Origin: JBDTVS01 sp040007095 | GTDB taxonomy: Bacteria; Acidobacteriota; Vicinamibacteria; Vicinamibacterales; CAVVIG01 | DNA: 23,123 nt | Assembly: GCA_040007095.1 (NCBI GenBank) | Contig: JBDTVS010000240.1 | Coordinates: forward strand, 1 to 23,123 | Direction of reading: 5' to 3' | Shown: piece after piece, positions 23,077-23,123 of the stretch | Layout: each line of letters begins with the position of its first letter | How positions within the stretch are numbered: the first letter of the stretch is position 1 | Translations under genes and position numbers: made by a program | The notes under the pieces: generated by a model | What the model saw: the letters and a program-made list of their open reading frames with translations, nothing else | Told to the model about the DNA's origin: nothing | The model's database searches: none

Positions 23077-23123
23077 CCGATGCATCCCGCCGGGCGGCGT
23101 TGCTCGTCACTTGCATACGCCCG
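23077..23123 (+). repeat. Dispersed repeat, copy C (cut by window end)
   Basis: CCGATGCATCCCGCCGG, then CGGCGTTGCTCGTCACTTGC and ATACGCCCG, matches the first 46 bases of copies A and B. The stem position reads CATACG here against AATAC in copy A, the first half of what would be a CATACG/CGTATG stem. The rest lies outside the window. Confidence 0.6.

Larger units (their letters stand above)
22749..23123. other. Terminal intergenic region
   Basis: No gene is supported in these 375 bases. The region holds the hairpin at 22965-22985, the second CTTGCAC direct repeat at 23022-23038 and the start of repeat copy C. A frame opening at ATG 23052 runs off the window through the repeat and is not considered a gene. 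Confidence 0.5.

Noticed and set aside
23052..23123. Frame beginning MNNVRILAAD at the window end
   Set aside because: Most of it is encoded by dispersed-repeat copy C and it has no clear ribosome-binding site.
1..23123. CRISPR array, prophage or integrase-bounded island
   Set aside because: No regularly spaced repeats, no phage structural genes, no integrase or transposase and no tRNA attachment site were found on reading both strands.

Overview
The window is GC-rich chromosomal DNA that looks like Acidobacteriota, most likely the Vicinamibacteria side. This assignment is inferred from gene families, since no rRNA gene is present. The pointers are a large TonB-dependent receptor with an N-terminal carboxypeptidase-regulatory-like domain, two members of a secreted family common in these bacteria, a DUF2339/DUF3999 membrane pair, and a short J-domain protein that begins with a FAEVLEQEL-like segment. 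Nothing indicates a plasmid or phage. There is no rRNA, tRNA, CRISPR array or intact transposase.

Layout. 1-193: edge with a REP-like palindrome. 194-3255 (minus): DUF3999 and DUF2339 genes overlapping by ATGA. 3376-5472: divergent HxlR-type regulator and vanadium-haloperoxidase-like exported enzyme, with a palindrome between them. 5519-6987: small cupin (minus) divergent from an unusual FolD (plus). 7018-7626 (minus): small membrane protein and a basic DUF6496 protein. 7746-10465 (plus): SpoIID/LytB-like protein, whose 5' end lies in a dispersed repeat, then an alpha/beta hydrolase. 10550-11392 (minus): exported protein of unknown function. 11746-11889: a 47-residue hydrophobic peptide. 12109-12301: remnant of a PQQ-type sugar dehydrogenase. 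12332-14244 (minus): SurA-like lipoprotein foldase and a seven-helix membrane protein. 14481-16706 (minus): a two-domain protein joining a LuxI/FeeM-like acyltransferase to an adenylate-forming ligase. 17165-22355 (plus): J-domain protein, TonB-dependent receptor with a near-consensus promoter, and a second member of the exported family. 22491-23123: a small hypothetical ORF, a hairpin, and the start of another dispersed-repeat copy.

The strongest candidate for something undescribed is the 741-residue fusion at 14481-16706. Its N-terminal half resembles autoinducer synthases and the exosortase-associated long-chain N-acyl amino acid synthases. Its C-terminal half resembles PaaK/LuxE-type enzymes that activate carboxylic acids with ATP. 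A single polypeptide could therefore activate an acyl or aryl acid and transfer it to an amine, giving a signal or lipoamino acid. Second is the FolD homologue, in which the catalytic lysine is Gln and the conserved KDVDG aspartate is Glu; this predicts loss of cyclohydrolase activity. The dispersed ~130-bp repeat (three copies, with an internal hairpin showing base-pair changes) and the paired CTTGCAC direct repeats at two loci are the main unexplained non-coding signals.
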